Counted from the stretch's first letter, positions 13,501 through 25,742 are shown. The stretch: 64,000 nucleotides of DNA from Prostheceraeus crozeri (GCA_907163375.1 CAJQUW010007539.1:829060-893059); one strand, 5' to 3'. The notes: generated from the sequence alone by a model not told the origin. Numbers and translations: made by a program.

Positions 13501-15700
13501 CTGTGCTTGCGAGTTTCCAATGCAATTGATAGTCTATGAAGATTTCTATGAAACAAGAATCATCCTATAAACAGCTGAAATGAATAGAGCTTATTACATT
13601 AATTCATCCTCAGCACTGACCACTGAACTGCCTGGACTTCTGGAAGCACGACCGAGCCAGACAACGGGCAGCCGGGTTTTAAGACTGTTTTCCTTGACTT
13701 CACATCGTCTCTAAACTTCACATTTCTTTTTTTAATGCACTGTGCATATTCGAGTTTAATTTCCTCAGTTTGCAATCTGTTTCGTGACGATTGCTATTGC
13801 CAATTGCGCTTTTTTATTTCATGTATGTATATATTTTTGTCAATCTAATCCCGAAGAATGATTCCATGGATAGATTGACGGACCCACGCACTCTGCACAG
13901 AAAAAGTCTAAAAGTTATTGAGAAATGTGCAAACATCCATATATATGCCTTGATTCTGAACAGGAAACCAAAGTTGAATATTTAAGCAAAAATTACAACG
14001 TCATTCAAATCTATATTATCCTTAAACAGTGGCAGGAGCAATTAATCAATTACTCACGATTGACCAGAAATCGCGCGATTTTTTGTGTAATGTGACTTCT
14101 AAATGAAATTTGCTTGATGATGTTACACGTACATTATGTTTCTATTCACTCGTTCAACGTTTGAGGTCATTGCAATGCGTGGATGCTCGTACATGAGATC
14201 ATCTATAGCTAGACAGCGTTGCCGTGTGACGCGGTTTTTCATTCCCGTGCATCAGTGAATGTCTATTGGAGGTACCCCACTCCCTTAACTCTTCGCGTCT
14301 GAAGACATTTTCTATTAAATTTGACAATGTTTTGCAAATGTAATAAATCTAATGGCTTGACTTAATTGACGCATATTAATTATCTGTATTACAAGACTGA
14401 TAGAAGAAACGGCAAATACCTGCAAGCATATTCGATAAAATGTGATTGATTAAGACCAGAAAAAATAAAACCAAGCAAAGAAAATATTAATGGTATTCAT
14501 CGTAGGTTCATGTAGCGTACTTTGCAGCATACTTCTATTATAGCACATTTGCAAGAAAATTGATAACAAGACTTTTCATTCCTCGCCTGTGACTGACATA
14601 TATGTACACGCATTTTGATTCATCATGATGCACTCCCAGACATTTAGAGAGGAGAATAAGTTTGTATTTGTCAAAAATGAAATTCAGAAATACATAAATT
14701 AAGCAAGTTTGCAACACCCTTGATATTACAAAAATTATGAATGCACAGGTGTTAATTCCTCTTTAAAGCGATAGTTGAATAAATTTACAACATAGAAGTA
14801 TTTACAGCTGCATAATTTGAGCATAACAACAATGAGATCACAACAGATGTCAAAATTTGCTTGACAATCGCTTAGAGGTCGTCGATATAGAGTTCAGGTC
14901 CACTGATGATGTCGGCAGAGGAAGCACTCTGAAGCTTCTTCGAAACTGCTCAATCATTCCTTGCTAACATGGAAAGGCGCATTATCTTGTTGAAGCAGCC
15001 CTTGACTTCAGGTCAAACGACTCAAATACTTGTGGAACTACTCTGTATTCTGTCATCTTCTCAATGTATCCATTGACCAGGCCCAGAAAGCAACTTGATC
15101 AAAATGTAAGCAGTTCACATCGGAGAAAGACAAAGGATGTGTGCGAGTAGGCCAAAAGACATGAGTCCTTGACAAATGATTGGAGAAGTGTGGTTTGGAA
15201 AAATGAGATAGCTTACAAACTTGATATCTTAGCAATTCATAATTTTAATTGCAATGTACAGGTATCATTCTGAATATTTTCGATTTTCTGTTGTTTTCTT
15301 TAAAATTTCCAATTAAATAGTGTGATATTTTCATTGTTGTGCTTTTTCGAGAGTGCTTATTTCTGAGAATTATTGTACATGTACATGCTGATTATTGCTG
15401 CAAACTTCATGACTTTATCTATCGCAGGACACTGTTATATCTTGACTTGTCACGAGTGTGTGGGATATCTCTGTTGCGTCATAGAAAGCTGACTCGTCAT
15501 CCTCCGACCACTGATAACTGACAATGGATTTCTTTTGATTGATGCTGGATTGAAGTTGACAAGTTTCAGTCGCATATCATTGTCCGCGGTGAGATGTCTA
15601 TGTTGCGTCATGGCTAGTTGACTCGCCATCGAAAACCTCCTTCACATGCCGATAATTGAAAGCCAAAGCCTTTGAGTGATGCTGGAAAGAAGACTATACA
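7541..15700. other. Long non-coding stretch
   Basis: About 8 kb without a gene I can support. A minus-strand frame at 9800-9985 is followed on that strand by CAG|GTAAG, a good splice donor, and could be an exon of an unknown gene. A CT microsatellite lies at about 12952-12971. Short GGAATTGGAATT words occur near 11774-11815 and 13280-13305. The other frames are short, AT-rich and unconvincing. Confidence 0.4.
15458..15692. repeat. Two imperfect direct repeats downstream of the Toll gene
   Basis: About 100 bp at 15458-15555 is repeated at 15586-15692 with substitutions and small gaps. Shared words are TGTTGCGTCAT, GACTCG followed by CATC, and TGATGCTGGA near the end of each copy. No function is evident. 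Confidence 0.55.
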
Positions 15701-15706
15701 TGTATT

Positions 15707-15712
15707 TTTATT
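15707..15712 (-). promoter_or_regulatory. Poly(A) signal of the Toll-like receptor gene
   Basis: AATAAA on the minus strand, about 90 bases after the stop codon at 15802. The position fits the end of the Toll-like receptor transcript. Confidence 0.5.
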
Positions 15713-15801
15713 AGAATTATTGTCATCGGTTTAATACAGTAGGCCATGCAGCTCATGATGGGCTCATAATGGACTTCTTGATCACAGTAATGCAAACTGA
15801 A

Positions 15802-18800
15802 TCAATGAGCTGCATTGATAAGCTGCTGATTTTCGTCGGAAATGTTCAAATTTCCATCATTGTGCGGAGGTGGAAAACTTATCAACAATTTTGCCCAGAA
15901 ACGTCGTTCATGCCATTTCAAAATCTGCAGTCGATGAGGATTATCAGAGATAATGTGCCATTTCTCACTTTTGCAAACTTGGTCAGTCAATGTGACAATT
16001 ACGACATCGTTTGGTGCCCGACTCTTTGGTCGACTGAATTCATACAAGATGATACAGAGAGCTTCGTAATAATAATCGTCCTGTAGTAAATCATTAGATG
16101 CAATCACGACACAAACTTGTACCTTTCTTAAGAGCTCAAGAATACTTCTTAAGCGAGCAGCTCCTGGCAGGTGATGAAACAGACTAATAGTAGATATATT
16201 TCGACGTGTTGTACCACGCAAATGGTCTCGTATTTCATCATATTTACCAGATTGAGTATCTGTGAAGAGGAACCCAACATCATATTCATTTTTGTGCTGT
16301 GTCCGTAACCGAAAAATTGAGCGAGCTATTGACCATGTCAATTTGCTATCCAAGTGGATGTACAAACGTTTGGCAAAATTGGTGAAGAACAATGCAGAAA
16401 TGATTAACACTATCGAAACCGGAACAACGGTCATCGTTATTTGAATTGAGCGTCTGTGGTAAAAGTTTCTTTTCTTGAATGCGGCAAAAGAATGGCAAGC
16501 ATTTTTCAGGGTCATTTCGGTTAAAGGGATAACGTCTTTTCCTCCTGTCACCACTCTCATATCCTCCTCAACCCGGCAGGTATTGGGTAACAATGCATTA
16601 ATGTGCTTGCTCCAATGAATAAAGGGTAATACAGTTTTGCAGTCACAAACTATTGGATTTTCTCTCAAATTCAGAATTGCCAAGGTGCTTACTAAACGGA
16701 ATGATTTGAATGTTGGCTTAAAGATCAGATTATCCTTTAGTTTCAGGTTATGCAAATTATGCAAACCCTCAAATACTCCCGGTTCTATGTAAGATATCAA
16801 GTTTTGTTCAAGCTTCAGCATGGTCATCTTCGGCATTGTTTTGAAAATACCATTTTGCAAGTAACGAATCTGATTATTTTGAAGACGTAATTGTGTCACA
16901 TTTTGAAGACAATCATTAAAAGGAGAGCCTGCGATGTAACCTAAATTGTTGCCAGTAATTTGAATCCGAGTAGCCCGAACATTAATATATGGAATTTCAT
17001 GGAGGTTCAGATCCTCACAATACACAATGACTTTTCCAAATGCTTCAGTAAATATGCAATAGCATCGAGGTGGACAATAAGAGATATGATTGTCACATTT
17101 CATTTTCTCAATCAAAGCATCTTTTGATGGACTTTTGACAAGGCAAAAAAAATCTTGAATTCTATTATGTTTGCCATAAATAGATGTCTCACCGAAGACT
17201 GACTGACATTTCTGACTCTTGTAAAGTCGAAGACTGGGTTGGTGATAAATTGTTTTCTTCTGTACATATAAAAATATAAAGGCCGATGAGCAATCACAAA
17301 TAACAGTCTCGGGAATGTTAAATAGCCTTATAACTACTCGCGCATTAGCCGACAAACGTGGACTTGTAGTAAACATCTGAACGTCTATAATAACGATGGG
17401 GTTGTTGCTTAGATCAATAGTTTTGATGCCAGTAAAATACCGTATTGTCCCAGACTTCAGGTATTCCAGCTGATTGTGCGACAGATCAAGATGCTCAACA
17501 AATTTGCCAAATCCGTTATCGTCCAATGAAATAATATATATTTGATTGTAAGAATAATTAGCTGTGTAAACTCTGAATTTGAAGCCGAAGGGTTTTGCTT
17601 CGTGGAGATAATTGAAGCTGATGTCCAGTAAATCTAAACTGACTGAATGATGAAAGCAGGATGAACTCATGTCCGTAAGTGAATTGTTTGAGAAATCTAC
17701 AGTCCTCACACCGTGGAATTGCTTGAGAAACTTGTCAGACAGTTGCTGAAGATTATTGCCACTTAGATTAAGAGTTCTCAGTAAATATCGATCACATGTT
17801 AACAATCGAAAAGTAAGGAAAGAGCTTATATAATTTCCTTGAAGCTGAATATCCACAACACTGCTGTGACCAAATAGAACTAGTGGCATCATTTTGAGAT
17901 GATTATCCGTCATCTTGATGTTACTCAGTTGAGTCCTTGAGTAGAGAAGACAGATTTGGGATATTTCAGATGTATTGACATCGTTGTCCAGATCATTGAG
18001 TATATCCACCAATAAATGTTGGGTAAGTCTGGTTTGATTATGCCAACCCTGAAATGAAATTAAAAAAATGATAGAAAGTTAAAGGACAAAAGTTAAAAAT
18101 TCTGCAATCTACTTGCGGGTAAATGCATTTTATACAACAACATTTTGGACAATTTTTGTTCTCAACTTTGCAACTACGTTTTCTTTGAAACTTGCATGTT
18201 TAGTCAATTTTTCATGCTGAACTCGAAAATCAAAACATCGAATGAAAATTGGTTCTGAGCTAAGGATTTTGCATACAAAAGACAAGTTTTCTGACAAACG
18301 TTGTTATATAAAATGGATTTACCCGTACATTTGTTGATCGAGTAATCACACAAGCGACTGCCCTAAATATTTCCGCTTATTTGAAGGTAATGATGCAGAA
18401 GAGAAGCTGGCCAATTCATACGTCACTCAAACAAATCTAAAATTAACGAATAAATTCCCATGCCGCTTAGATCAACTTTAAAATCATGAACTATAATGAC
18501 CCCGTGCAGTGTTCCAAATTTACTAAATTGCGCAATGCCTCGTCGAACACATTTCATATTGTTGCAGCATAATGAAATTCAAAAGACATATCTACTCTAT
18601 CCTAGCTAATGTAGTCATTTGCAATTTTAGCATGCGGTTTGTTCCATGTGGTGCATGTCATCATGCAGAATTCTATAAGAAATGAATATCTTCATGTTTG
18701 ATGGGGTTAGCCAGCAAAGTCACAGTCCCAAGAGTTATTTGTACACATTTCAAAATATGTACATAGGGCTGTCTGAATGTGATTATTTGCCAACATCTCC

Positions 18801-19948
18801 GATTTGATCATTTGCTTGCAAGTTAACATTGTCACGACATCGTTAGTAATTTCCATGGTAAAAATTGCCATTTAACATACTGGATAGGAACATAAATATT
18901 GAATAATTTTAATTTCTCCTGTTATTCAAAATTTGGTTCGATTGTAAAATATGTGTTAGTGTCAACTTATATGATCGAGATTGATCTTTCTTCCACTATT
19001 TTTTTGTGATTGCAGCAATTTTACTATTTGATCGCAATAGAAATGCATAGTGTCATACTCGTATATTTAATATTTGAACATATCAAAAAGATGCCTCAAT
19101 ATAATCACTATGCATGTATTTTCATGTCCGCATGCTTTTGACCTTACCTGAAATCGCCGACTTAATTTGTTTACGAACATAAGTGTCTCATTGCTGAAAC
19201 TATCTTGCATTTCAGAAATACGCTGCGGGAACTGGAATACTAGATATTGTCGAAGAGCTTCAAATCCTGTAGAGATGATTTCATCTCCGGTCGTCTTCAG
19301 AGGATTCTCGATAAGTTCAATATCTTGCATTCTCTCATTGAAGAACAGCAGAACAACATCAATTGGAAGTAAAGAGGTTATTTTGCCTTTCTGCAGACTT
19401 AAGCTTTGAATCAGAGGACAGTGAAAGAGAACATTAGACGGGATGTGCATCAGTTCACCTCCATGAATTTTCAGTTGTTTTAATTGACAATTTCTCTTTA
19501 TGTTCTCTGGTGTTTTGACGACCAGATCAATGAAGAACGCAAGATGACTTGTGCCGATTTCTGCCGTCCAATCGAAGTTAACTTTCCATGACCATTTAAC
19601 CAGAGAGGTATTTGGAAGAACTCTTGCGATTATTGGACAATCTTTTATGGAAAGACAATAAAGACTCAGCTGTTCAGAAACCAAATTGTCCAAATCAATT
19701 GATTCGCATTTTCTACTTGGATTGCAGGATAATTCTAAAGATCTGATACCCATCCATGGGAGATGCGAGCATTCATCATAATCAGTGAGATTTACGTTTG
19801 AAGCAATCAAATGACAGACAGCATGGTCAGCAATCGATTTGCACAAGCATTTAGAGGGAATGAGACAGTGCGAGCGGATCCATGGCATGGTGGAATAAGT
19901 TTCAAGGGTCAGCATCGATAGAACCGCAGTCAGTAAAAACGACATCAT
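15802..19948 (-). CDS. Toll-like receptor (protostome P-type), two coding exons
   Basis: Single-pass innate immune receptor. Exon 1 (19948-19148) starts with a signal peptide (MMSFLLTAVLSMLTL) and a cysteine-rich cap (CLIPSKCLCKS). It ends CAG|GTAAGG. Exon 2 (18048-15802) follows TTTCATTTCAG in the same phase, so the intron is 18049-19147 and the product about 1015 residues. The ectodomain has leucine-rich repeats (LDLSHNQLEYL), a C-terminal cap (CDCSSAFIF), an N-terminal-type cap (CPPRCYC), more repeats and a second cap (CDCKTVLPF). This cap order marks P-type, Toll-like receptors. A membrane segment lies near residue 800 (VVPVSIVLIISALFF). A TIR domain follows from about 850: YDVGFLFTD (box 1), HHLPGAARL (box 2) and RRFWAKLL (box 3), which would recruit MyD88-type adaptors. 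Upstream, CTTACAG just before the first ATG suggests a 5' untranslated exon. The ligand is unknown. Confidence 0.9.
18049..19147 (-). other. Intron of the Toll-like receptor gene
   Basis: GT (GTAAGG) to AG (TTTCATTTCAG), phase 0, 1099 bp, interrupting the ectodomain. It contains AT-rich sequence with no gene or clear repeat that I can see. Confidence 0.8.
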
Positions 19949-21207
19949 TCTGTAAGTGAATACTTGAACACAGACGCTTGCACATATATCTTGCTCATGG
20001 AGTAAACATCCGATGTTAGTTGCGTGTGATATCTTATCTCATGAGCGACATGTAGGATAACCTTTTCAAGTACAGTAGACCTATTACGCAACATACCATA
20101 TCTATACATTTTAGATACTAAATATTCATCCACGCTTAACCCTAATTCTGTGCAGACCGCTACAAATACTGTGCGACCATATAGAAGCACTGTTAGGCTA
20201 ACAAATCTCTAACAGCATCACTAACCCATTAGGGGTGCACACAGAAGGACTGCTAAATCAGGTTTGGTAACGATATTGGTTAGCGATTGCTAGCTTTGTG
20301 ATAGCCTGTCTGTGACCGGTTTCTGTATGCATTAAGAGGTTGCTATTGTTGAGTGCACATAATTAGAAAGGTCGTCTCTTCTTTCGCTTGACTAGAAAGG
20401 AAACATTTGAACATGTAACGCTAACGAAAATGCGCAATCTGCTAACATAATACCATAGCAATCGAACAATGAGCAGTCGTTCAACATTAAACACGCCAAA
20501 TTGTGCGAATGAAACAGAAGTTTCAGTGACTGCTAACAGCCGGATCACACAGCAAAGAGACACAGTCGATGTGAAGTTCTACAGAGAAGTTTATGAACGT
20601 TTTTTCGTGCGCCTGCTAATATTTTTTATAGTGATCGGAGGGTTCAATATTATCGAGAAAACTTTTACACAATGATCTGAATTCTTGATTCTGAAGGAAT
20701 CGTGGCAATCGGAGCATTTTGAAGAGATTCACAGAAAACCGCAATCGACGCACGACTATTTGTCATAACTCTGATGCAAAGTATAAAAAAATTTCTTTTT
20801 GTCCACTTATTGAGTTCTTGCATGCGCCCTCGTTTTGAATCAGTTTGCACTTCTACCAAAGTGATGCGGTTATTCAATCTAATTCTGTGGAATTCATTGC
20901 AGATGACGTTCGCTTCGTCATCCGACTGATCCGAGATTAGAAGTCGTGCCGCTTTCATGCATTGAAGCAGGAGATTGATGACTTACCTAAAGCGAGGGCG
21001 CTTGTCTATGCATGACTTTCGTGACCACTACATGGTAAAAGATAAATGACAACAGCTCTTATTTTGCGTTGCATGGCAATGACATTAGCACTCATGTGTG
21101 CTAATTGTGTTTCTGCTATGTGGTTGCTGACAGCGGGCACGCGTAAATAAGGGAATTCGCTGTCTCAGTTGGACGAGGTCGGAAAAATACCCACATGCGG
21201 GTGAGGG
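19949..21207. other. Upstream region of the Toll gene; one possible exon
   Basis: Mostly unrecognised sequence that should include the Toll gene promoter. The minus-strand frame at 20665-20958 (97 codons) has a pattern loosely like the start of a SEFIR/TIR fold: ARLLISDQSDDEAN, then a W in ELNKWTKRN, then FFILCI. This is weak evidence for an immune-type exon. No flanking splice sites are convincing. Confidence 0.3.
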
Positions 21208-21211
21208 TTAA

Positions 21212-22568
21212 TCGTTCGTGTACGGTTTATTTTTACCTAGGTGATGTACGTCGCAATAGCACCCCAGGCGATTTTGATGAAATGATGTTGCCAAAAACTT
21301 GCTTTTTGCATCTGCGAAGCTTAAATATCTTTATTAATGTGTACATTTGCTTTCCATAACCTGTAGTTTTGATTACTTTCGCGAACTATTTTAATAACAG
21401 GGCTATCTATACCAGTACTTATAACGTCTACCAAGTCAAGGCTCAAAGTGAAAAACAACTTGCCTTCTAAAAACTTTTATTCTTGCTCCATGAGTTCCAA
21501 CGAAATGTCAACAGTCCTGACATATCTGTAGTGTATGTTCAGCACATATGAAGAAGCTGCATACACGACACCTTCTCCTAGATTTTCTGTCATCAGGTTG
21601 AGAACATGTCTTACAACGCTCACTCATTTGTCTTCGTGGTGGAGGAAGTAATGCCGGCATTTGGACACTAATTCGACTCATTTGCTGCTTGATATGATAT
21701 CAAAGACCGGAAATTGTTGCTCTCCGAAGAACCTGCTGTATAATCAAATCAAAACCCAACTCCAATTTGAATTTATGATGCTCTTGCTCGAAGAGTTTTG
21801 TCAATATGATGCCAACGTAAAGAAGACTTTGTATAGCCACCTCAGTGCATTTTCGCTTGCTGCGATAGAGCCTCACCATTTTGTCCAAGTTATCGACTCC
21901 GGTATAATAGTACCGAACGATGTCAGGTTTGCTATCTGAGACATCATTTTGTGAAAAATGCTGCGTTGAAAGTAGGAGTAGGCCTACTGGAGAGCGTCGA
22001 AATCAGAAAATAAACGATCAACATGTATAGTATGTAAGTCGTATTGCATTTTACCCAATTTCTAATAAATGTGTATCATGATAGCAAGAGAAAGAAAAAT
22101 ATTGAAGATCATGAATATACCAATGATAAAAGCAAACGTGATACACAGTGACTCACTCCTTTATTTATAAAAAGTAGATAGGCCTGCAATATGCTACTAT
22201 TATAGCTTATAATGATTTCATATAGTTTAGTCTATGCAAAATGCTTTGAAATGATAAACATGTACATAGACTTGTTATTGTCATTTGTGTTTGATTTTTT
22301 GCTGGTCAGGAAGATATGGAAAACAGTGAATCAACTTAATCATATGTAATATATTGAGGTGCCATAGCACTCCGAAACGTACATCACCATATTATTGTCT
22401 GCAGTTTCGATTTCCAAAGGTATAGATAAAGAAATTTCATAGCTTAAGACATTCTGCCAAAACTTGAAAGGTCATGAAATATCAAAAAATTTTGTATGTT
22501 AGAAGTACTCAAAATCCAAGACATTATGTCCGTGGGGTGCTATATGACCCCACAAGGTACACGAACGG
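21212..22568 (-). mobile_element. Decayed piggyBac-type DNA transposon
   Basis: TTAA sites flank the element exactly (21208-21211 and 22569-22572). The ends are inverted: TCGTTCGTGTAC at the left, and CCGTTCGTGTAC at the right read on the other strand. Subterminal repeats (GGTGATGTACG and AATAGCACCCC-like blocks) mirror each other at both ends. On the minus strand between about 21945 and 21480 are remnants of a piggyBac transposase C-terminus: GVDNLDKMVRLYRSKRKC, a following WLYKVFF in another frame, and a terminal cysteine-rich motif (RCKTCSQP...CRVC...C.H). The frame changes at least once between the first two blocks and there are stops, so the gene is dead. The catalytic core is absent; the copy is internally deleted. 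Confidence 0.85.
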
Positions 22569-22609
22569 TTAAGGAAATGTTGTTGGATGGGCCTCATTAG
22601 GATCACACG

Positions 22610-22903
22610 GTACATTGTAGACTCCAGGGCACGAAATTTTGCTTGAATTAGGCACGGAATTTAGGCATCAATTCTAACCAACACAAGGCACCAGTAGGCA
22701 CGAAGTTCATAGTGCCCAGTTCATGCCTATTCATCTTTCCGTCGATTTCATTGGATAAACAAATATTTGCTTTGGTGCCTATTAGCGCCTAGTGGCGCCT
22801 GCTGGTGCCTCGAGGCACTAGAAAGGCACTAACTGGGCGCTAACTGACACGAAATTTCGGCTTCGTGCCTAATTTAGTGTGCTACAGTTTACAGTGTACC
22901 TTA
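22610..22903. mobile_element. Miniature inverted-repeat element with GTGCCT-rich centre
   Basis: The left end reads GGTACATTGTAGACTCC. The right end on the other strand reads GGTACACTGTAAACTGTAG. Both ends continue into an AAATT...TTAGGCACG motif. The centre is packed with GTGCCT/AGGCAC words in both orientations. There is no coding capacity. The TACACTGTAAA end is shared with the elements at 7001, 23633, 44002 and 62325. Confidence 0.75.
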
Positions 22904-23632
22904 CCTCAATATACAGTTTCAGTATTTTTATTTTATTTTATTCAATACATGACAAACAGCTTGTGCCATTTACTTGTCACGGGATACGTACAGTAGTGCT
23001 ACCTTCTTTATCTTGTCGTCAAGTCTCAAATAATCACCATTACTCAAACAATTGTCCATTTAGAAAAATAAGGGAAACTGACTGCTTTAATTGAAGAAAC
23101 GCGTGCATCATCTACCCACAGCGACTACTTCCCATTGACTTGTTCTGCAATTAACGATTTCTGACGATAATCTTACAACATTCATTTATCTGGCGATCTT
23201 ATTCTGCATGCTGTTGCCCATGATTATGAGTTCGGATGCTACTTTTAGAATATTGAGTGATAAGACCAGCACCAGACAAACTTCCGAAATTAAGTGTGTA
23301 TATTACTTGTAGTAAATAATTCGTAATTCTGGAGCTGCACTATAGATAACGTATGCTAGAATACCGACAAATGCATGTCGAGTGCAATTGCTATCTCAGA
23401 TAGCTAAAAATTCATTATAATTAGAATTTCGGCAACAGAAACTTCACAAATTATTTATGTTGAGTATCAAATAAGTGTTTAACGAATAATTTCTGATGTT
23501 TATCCTTCTCAATACTGTGTCGTCTCAATGATGGCCATTTGCATATTTAAATTTGTTTTTAAAACCTGCATCCAAAATTGGTGTGACAGTTATTAAGTTC
23601 CTCATGCACTCGGTCGCCTTATAAGGACTTCT
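22904..23632. other. Non-coding stretch
   Basis: AT-rich sequence. A short frame at 22879-23094 is not convincing. No repeat is recognised. Confidence 0.4.
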
Positions 23633-23955
23633 CACTGTAAATCGCTGGATAAGAAAATTACATACAAACATATACCAAAATCACATATGATTTGAAACTA
23701 ACATCTGATACGAGATTATCGTATGCTTACATACAGAGATCTGGTATGTTTTTCATGCGACATCTCACTTACTTTAGTATGTGATTGGTATGTGGCGATA
23801 CGAACTATTCTATCTGTGATTGACTGTTTTACACTGAAATACGAATTGTTGGTATGTTTTATATACGAGACCCGATGGAAATTCATCCTTATTCGTATGC
23901 CTCTGGTATGTGTTTGGTTTGTACTGCTGTACGTCACATAGCAAAAGAATATATA
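23633..23955 (+). repeat. Interspersed GGTATGT-rich repeat, copy A
   Basis: About 320 bp that matches 62325-62638 in the opposite orientation. Both start with (TA)CACTGTAAATCGCTGG and share the blocks ATCGTATGCTTAC-like, GATACGAACTA, TTTACACTGAAATACGA and GCCTCTGGTATG, ending near CACATAGCAAAA. GGTATGT recurs inside it. This is probably a non-autonomous transposon or SINE-like family with no coding role. Confidence 0.75.
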
Positions 23956-24074
23956 TTCATTACAGACTACTGTCAAATAACTTTTTTCGGTAATACCAGT
24001 TGTGAATATTTTTTGTTTGATAGAATGATATTTAAATAGATTAAATTTATTGTGATTCTATGTTCCATGAGATT

Positions 24075-24080
24075 GTCGTC
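24075..24080. repeat. Target site duplication, left (GTCGTC)
   Basis: Six bases, GTCGTC, directly before the AG start of the Polinton. The same six bases follow its CT end at 43576-43581. A 6-bp duplication is the family hallmark. Confidence 0.95.
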
Positions 24081-24839
24081 AGTAATGGACAAAAGACCGT
24101 TCCAGGACACCATAAAATCAAAAAAATTAGTACTTTTAAAAACGACATAAATTTATGAATTTAGTCCCTTTTTCAGGTTTTTAAGACCTAAATTCATGAA
24201 TTTAGTCCATTCAAAAAGTACCATTTTTTGAAAAATGGTACTTTTTAAAAACGACATAAATCGGAGCGAAGCTCCTCTGGCTTAAGCCGATTCATGAATT
24301 TGAACCCTTTTTCAGGTTATGAAGACCTAAATTCATAAATCGGCTAAAGCCAGAGGAGCTTCGCTCCGATTTGGGCGTTTTTAAAAATACCCAATTTTCA
24401 AATTTTTCAAAATCTCAAAATTTGAGAATTACAATCGGGCGAAGCCCTAGAACCTTCGGTTCGATTTTCACCCCCGCCAAAATCATGACCGTTCCAGGAC
24501 ACCGAAAAAATCATAAAAGTTAAGAATCTCAAATTTGTGATTATGTCATTTTTCACCCCCGCCAAAATCATGACCGTTCTAGGACACCGAAAAAAATCAT
24601 AAAAGTTGAGAATTTCAAATTCATGAATTTTATCCATCTTTCAGGTTTTTAAAATATATCATGTGACTAGCGCCGAAGGTTCAGGGCTTCGCCGTTAAAA
24701 ATATTTCTTTAAAAATGGATGAAACAAAAGTGGAAGGAACTTCAGAAATGGATGAAACAAAAATGGAAGGAACTTCAGAAATGGAAGAAACAAAAGTGGA
24801 AGGAACCTCAAGAATATATCCTTCGTTATCTCAATTAAA
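24081..24839 (+). repeat. Left terminal inverted repeat of the Polinton
   Basis: It matches the right end (42926-43575) from the first base to about 24839. It is about 110 bp longer because of extra tandem copies inside it. It contains three copies of GACCGTTCCAGGACACC (24098, 24489, 24572, the last with one change) and GTACCATTTTTTG/AAAATGGTAC hairpins. It also has four GCGAAGC mini-palindromes (24266, 24358, 24439, 24686), and a plus-strand ATG at 24715 opening the same acidic repeats (DETKVEGTSEM) as the membrane protein at the right end. Terminal repeats of this family serve as replication origins for protein priming. Confidence 0.9.
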
Positions 24840-25330
24840 CTTTTACGGAGCAGCGTGTCTTCTTTCTTTCTTTCTCTCTCTCTCGTTCCTGTCTGTTACA
24901 GGAATATTGTATTCACAATGACATGCATTCTTTAAAACAATTGCTTGTCTTCAATGAGAATAATTCCCATATGCTTTTAATAGAATGACCTTGAGCGCTA
25001 ATGGAAAAATACACCAACTGTCGCACCATGTCGACACCTTTATCGACAAACTTTCTGACATCGGCGCGACAGTTGGTGTATTTTTCCATTCAAGCAATGT
25101 CGCATGAATGATTGTTATGGAAACCCAAAATGAAGAGAAATGCTCATTCATTTCTCTTCTCTCTCATATGTCTATTGTGTTTAGATTGTATTTGTTCTTT
25201 TGTTTTCATAGTGTGAATGAGATTTCACAACTCGCATTATGCGCTATTGTCTGTGATTTCCTTCACCCCTATCAGCTGAAACAATTTTAGCAGCTGCTAC
25301 ACGCTAATTCTTTTGAGAAAGTTCTGAAAT
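24840..25330. other. Host-like segment beside the left terminal repeat, with a hairpin
   Basis: Composition changes abruptly from the AT-rich element to something like the surrounding genome. It starts with TCTTTC/TC simple repeats (about 24858-24888). At 25000-25090 there is a perfect inverted repeat with 25-bp arms starting AATGGAAAAATACACCAACT and a 41-base loop. This looks like a small transposon or hairpin insertion within the Polinton. No gene is recognisable. Confidence 0.6.
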
Positions 25331-25349
25331 AGATTTTATTCCATTTAAA

Positions 25350-25480
25350 ATGAGAAACATTAGAGACATTCTAAAAATATACGGCAAACAAAACCACATT
25401 AAATTTCGATTTAAATGAGATTGCTAAGCAATTGGGAATAAAGAATTGACACATATTGATGAGTAATGACTTACTATTGA
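25350..25480 (+). pseudogene. Fossil partial second copy of the Polinton protease start
   Basis: The sequence from 25350 resembles the first part of the protease gene at 25781: an ATG followed by a MRNIRDILKIYG-like start against MSNINEFFKLYG, then a matching GGAATAAAGAATT block. It is short, decayed and not expressed as a usable frame. It marks a duplication or recombination at this end of the element. Confidence 0.65.
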
Positions 25481-25570
25481 TAAAAGATGTACGAAACACC
25501 AACTTTACTAATACAATGCAACAATGTAACGTTTAAATTTAGATTAAATTAAATCATTTCAAAATTGAAT

Positions 25571-25742
25571 AAGTAGTAAAGAAAGACATCATTAGAGACC
25601 AGTTTTAAATCAATACCCCCCTCCCCCAAGTAGTAAGGAAAGTCATCATTATAAAAATGTTTTAAATCAATACCCCTTCTGACTAAGTAGTAAGGAAAGA
25701 CATCATTAGAGAACAGTTTTAAATCAATACCCCCCCCTCTGA
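25571..25742. repeat. Three tandem copies of a 56-bp unit with C-runs
   Basis: Each unit begins AAGTAGTAA(A/G)GAAAG, continues TTTTAAATCAATA and ends in a run of five to seven C. It lies directly upstream of the protease gene, so it is its leader or promoter region. Confidence 0.8.

Noticed and set aside
24407-24637. Minus-strand frame in the left terminal repeat containing TEGSRASPDC
   Set aside because: It runs through palindromes and repeated boxes of the terminal repeat. The peptide arises from the palindromes, not from a gene.
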